From Bacillota bacterium (GTDB lineage: Bacteria > Bacillota > Clostridia > Oscillospirales > Acutalibacteraceae): DNA of 14,886 nucleotides. Positions 14,253 through 14,886 of this stretch are shown piece by piece. Within the stretch, counting starts at the first letter, position 1. The number at the start of each line of letters is the position of its first letter. Position numbers and translations under genes: made by a program. The notes under the pieces were generated by a model, which had not been told where the DNA came from, searched no databases, and saw nothing but the letters and a program-made list of their open reading frames with translations. The stretch is from assembly GCA_023397245.1 (NCBI GenBank), contig JAEWUH010000240.1:1-14886 (forward strand), read 5' to 3'.

Positions 14253-14886
14253 AAATCTCATTTTGCGTTGTATGATTGATTAAAGCGTTGATGCGGTCAA
14301 TCAGCATATGCAGGGCAACCAGATTTTCGCCTCCCTCCGGGATGATGATGTCCGCGTATTTCTTGCTCGGCTCCACAAACTGCTCATGCATGGGCTTTAC
14401 GGTGTTCATATACTGGCTGATGACGGAATCCAGGCTTCTGCCGCGTTCCTTCACGTCGCGTGTCAGTCTGCGGATGAGCCGGATATCCGCGTCGGTGTCA
14501 ACAAACACCTTGATATCCATCAGATTCAGCAGTTCCTTATTTTCAAAAATCAGGATTCCTTCCACAATGATAACGGCAGTCGGTTCCACATGGACGGTTT
14601 CGCCCGTTCTCGTATGCGTTACAAAGGAATACTGGGGATGGTCGATCGCCTGTCCGTTTTTCAGCTTTTTGATATCTTCAATCAACAGATCTGTGTCAAA
14701 AGCATTCGGATGGTCGTAATTCAGCTTGGTGCGCTCCTCATAGGAGATGGTTGCGTTGTCGCGGTAGTAAAAATCATGCGATAAAATGATTGCGTCATCA
14801 CGGACAGCGTTTTTCAGTTTTGTGGCAAGCGTAGTTTTGCCAGAACCGGTACCGCCCGCAACACCGATTACAAAAGGTGAGCAATT
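14251..14886 (-). CDS. udk: Uridine kinase (partial, start just outside the window)
   Basis: 211 codons are visible, running from the window edge to TAA at 14251. Uridine kinase phosphorylates uridine and cytidine to UMP and CMP in pyrimidine salvage, in the cytosol. The Walker A GGTGSGKTT appears within the first 20 visible residues; LSHDFYYRDN and NYDHPNAFD follow. Then come VHVEPTAVIIVEGILIF, the lid region DTDADIRLIRRLTRDVKERGR, and FVEPSKKYADIIIPEGG. Compared with Bacillus Udk (recalled) only a few N-terminal residues are missing. A TTG at 14685 looks like a start in a simple scan but is internal. The promoter lies outside the window. Confidence 0.95.
   Translation of the reverse strand, partial: NCSPFVIGVAGGTGSGKTTLATKLKNAVRDDAIILSHDFYYRDNATISYEERTKLNYDHPNAFDTDLLIEDIKKLKNGQAIDHPQYSFVTHTRTGETVHVEPTAVIIVEGILIFENKELLNLMDIKVFVDTDADIRLIRRLTRDVKERGRSLDSVISQYMNTVKPMHEQFVEPSKKYADIIIPEGGENLVALHMLIDRINALINHTTQNEI

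Noticed and set aside
14251..14685. Short 144-aa version of uridine kinase starting at TTG 14685
   Set aside because: The same frame continues to the window edge and includes the Walker A motif, so this TTG is internal.

Overview
The window looks like a chromosomal segment of a moderately GC-rich, spore-forming Firmicute of class Clostridia, most like the Oscillospiraceae/Ruminococcaceae. The reasons are strong AGGAGG ribosome sites, TTG/GTG starts, a SigH-type sporulation sigma factor, the trmK-Nif3 gene pair and a RqcH/FbpA protein. I see no insertion sequence, prophage gene, CRISPR array, rRNA or conventional tRNA.

Layout. (1) 1-1743: the tail of an unidentified + strand gene, a bidirectional hairpin terminator, and a leftward comM/yifB AAA ATPase gene. 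(2) 1744-3669: a divergent methyl-accepting chemotaxis protein behind a possible sigma-28-type promoter, closed by a terminator. (3) 3670-5027: a 300-bp AT-rich regulatory stretch, then sigH, a 64-nt RNA that aligns to a tRNA with a shortened D loop and anticodon arm, a small double zinc-ribbon gene and a terminator. (4) 5056-7092: a small DUF1858 redox-disulfide gene with its own promoter and long leader, then trmK and a Nif3-family gene. (5) 7149-8950: rqcH, whose ribosome-binding site lies inside a 12-codon upstream ORF as two AGG codons. (6) 8952-14252: a compact exopolysaccharide operon with its own promoter and terminator: a Wzy-like polymerase, two GT-B glycosyltransferases joined by 4-bp ATGA overlaps, and a Wzz-type chain-length protein fused to a tyrosine-kinase-like domain that has lost its ATP-binding residues. 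(7) 14251-14886: a leftward uridine kinase gene cut by the window end.

How the parts work together. The conserved core genes (RNA modification, ribosome quality control, pyrimidine salvage) are ordinary. The parts most worth attention are the tRNA-like leader between sigH and the zinc-ribbon gene, the uORF that could make rqcH expression respond to ribosome stalling, and the pseudokinase in the polysaccharide operon. That operon has a polymerase, glycosyltransferases and a length regulator but no priming transferase, flippase or active kinase, so it must borrow these from elsewhere or work in an atypical way. All functional calls come from reading the sequence and recalling protein families; no database search was run.
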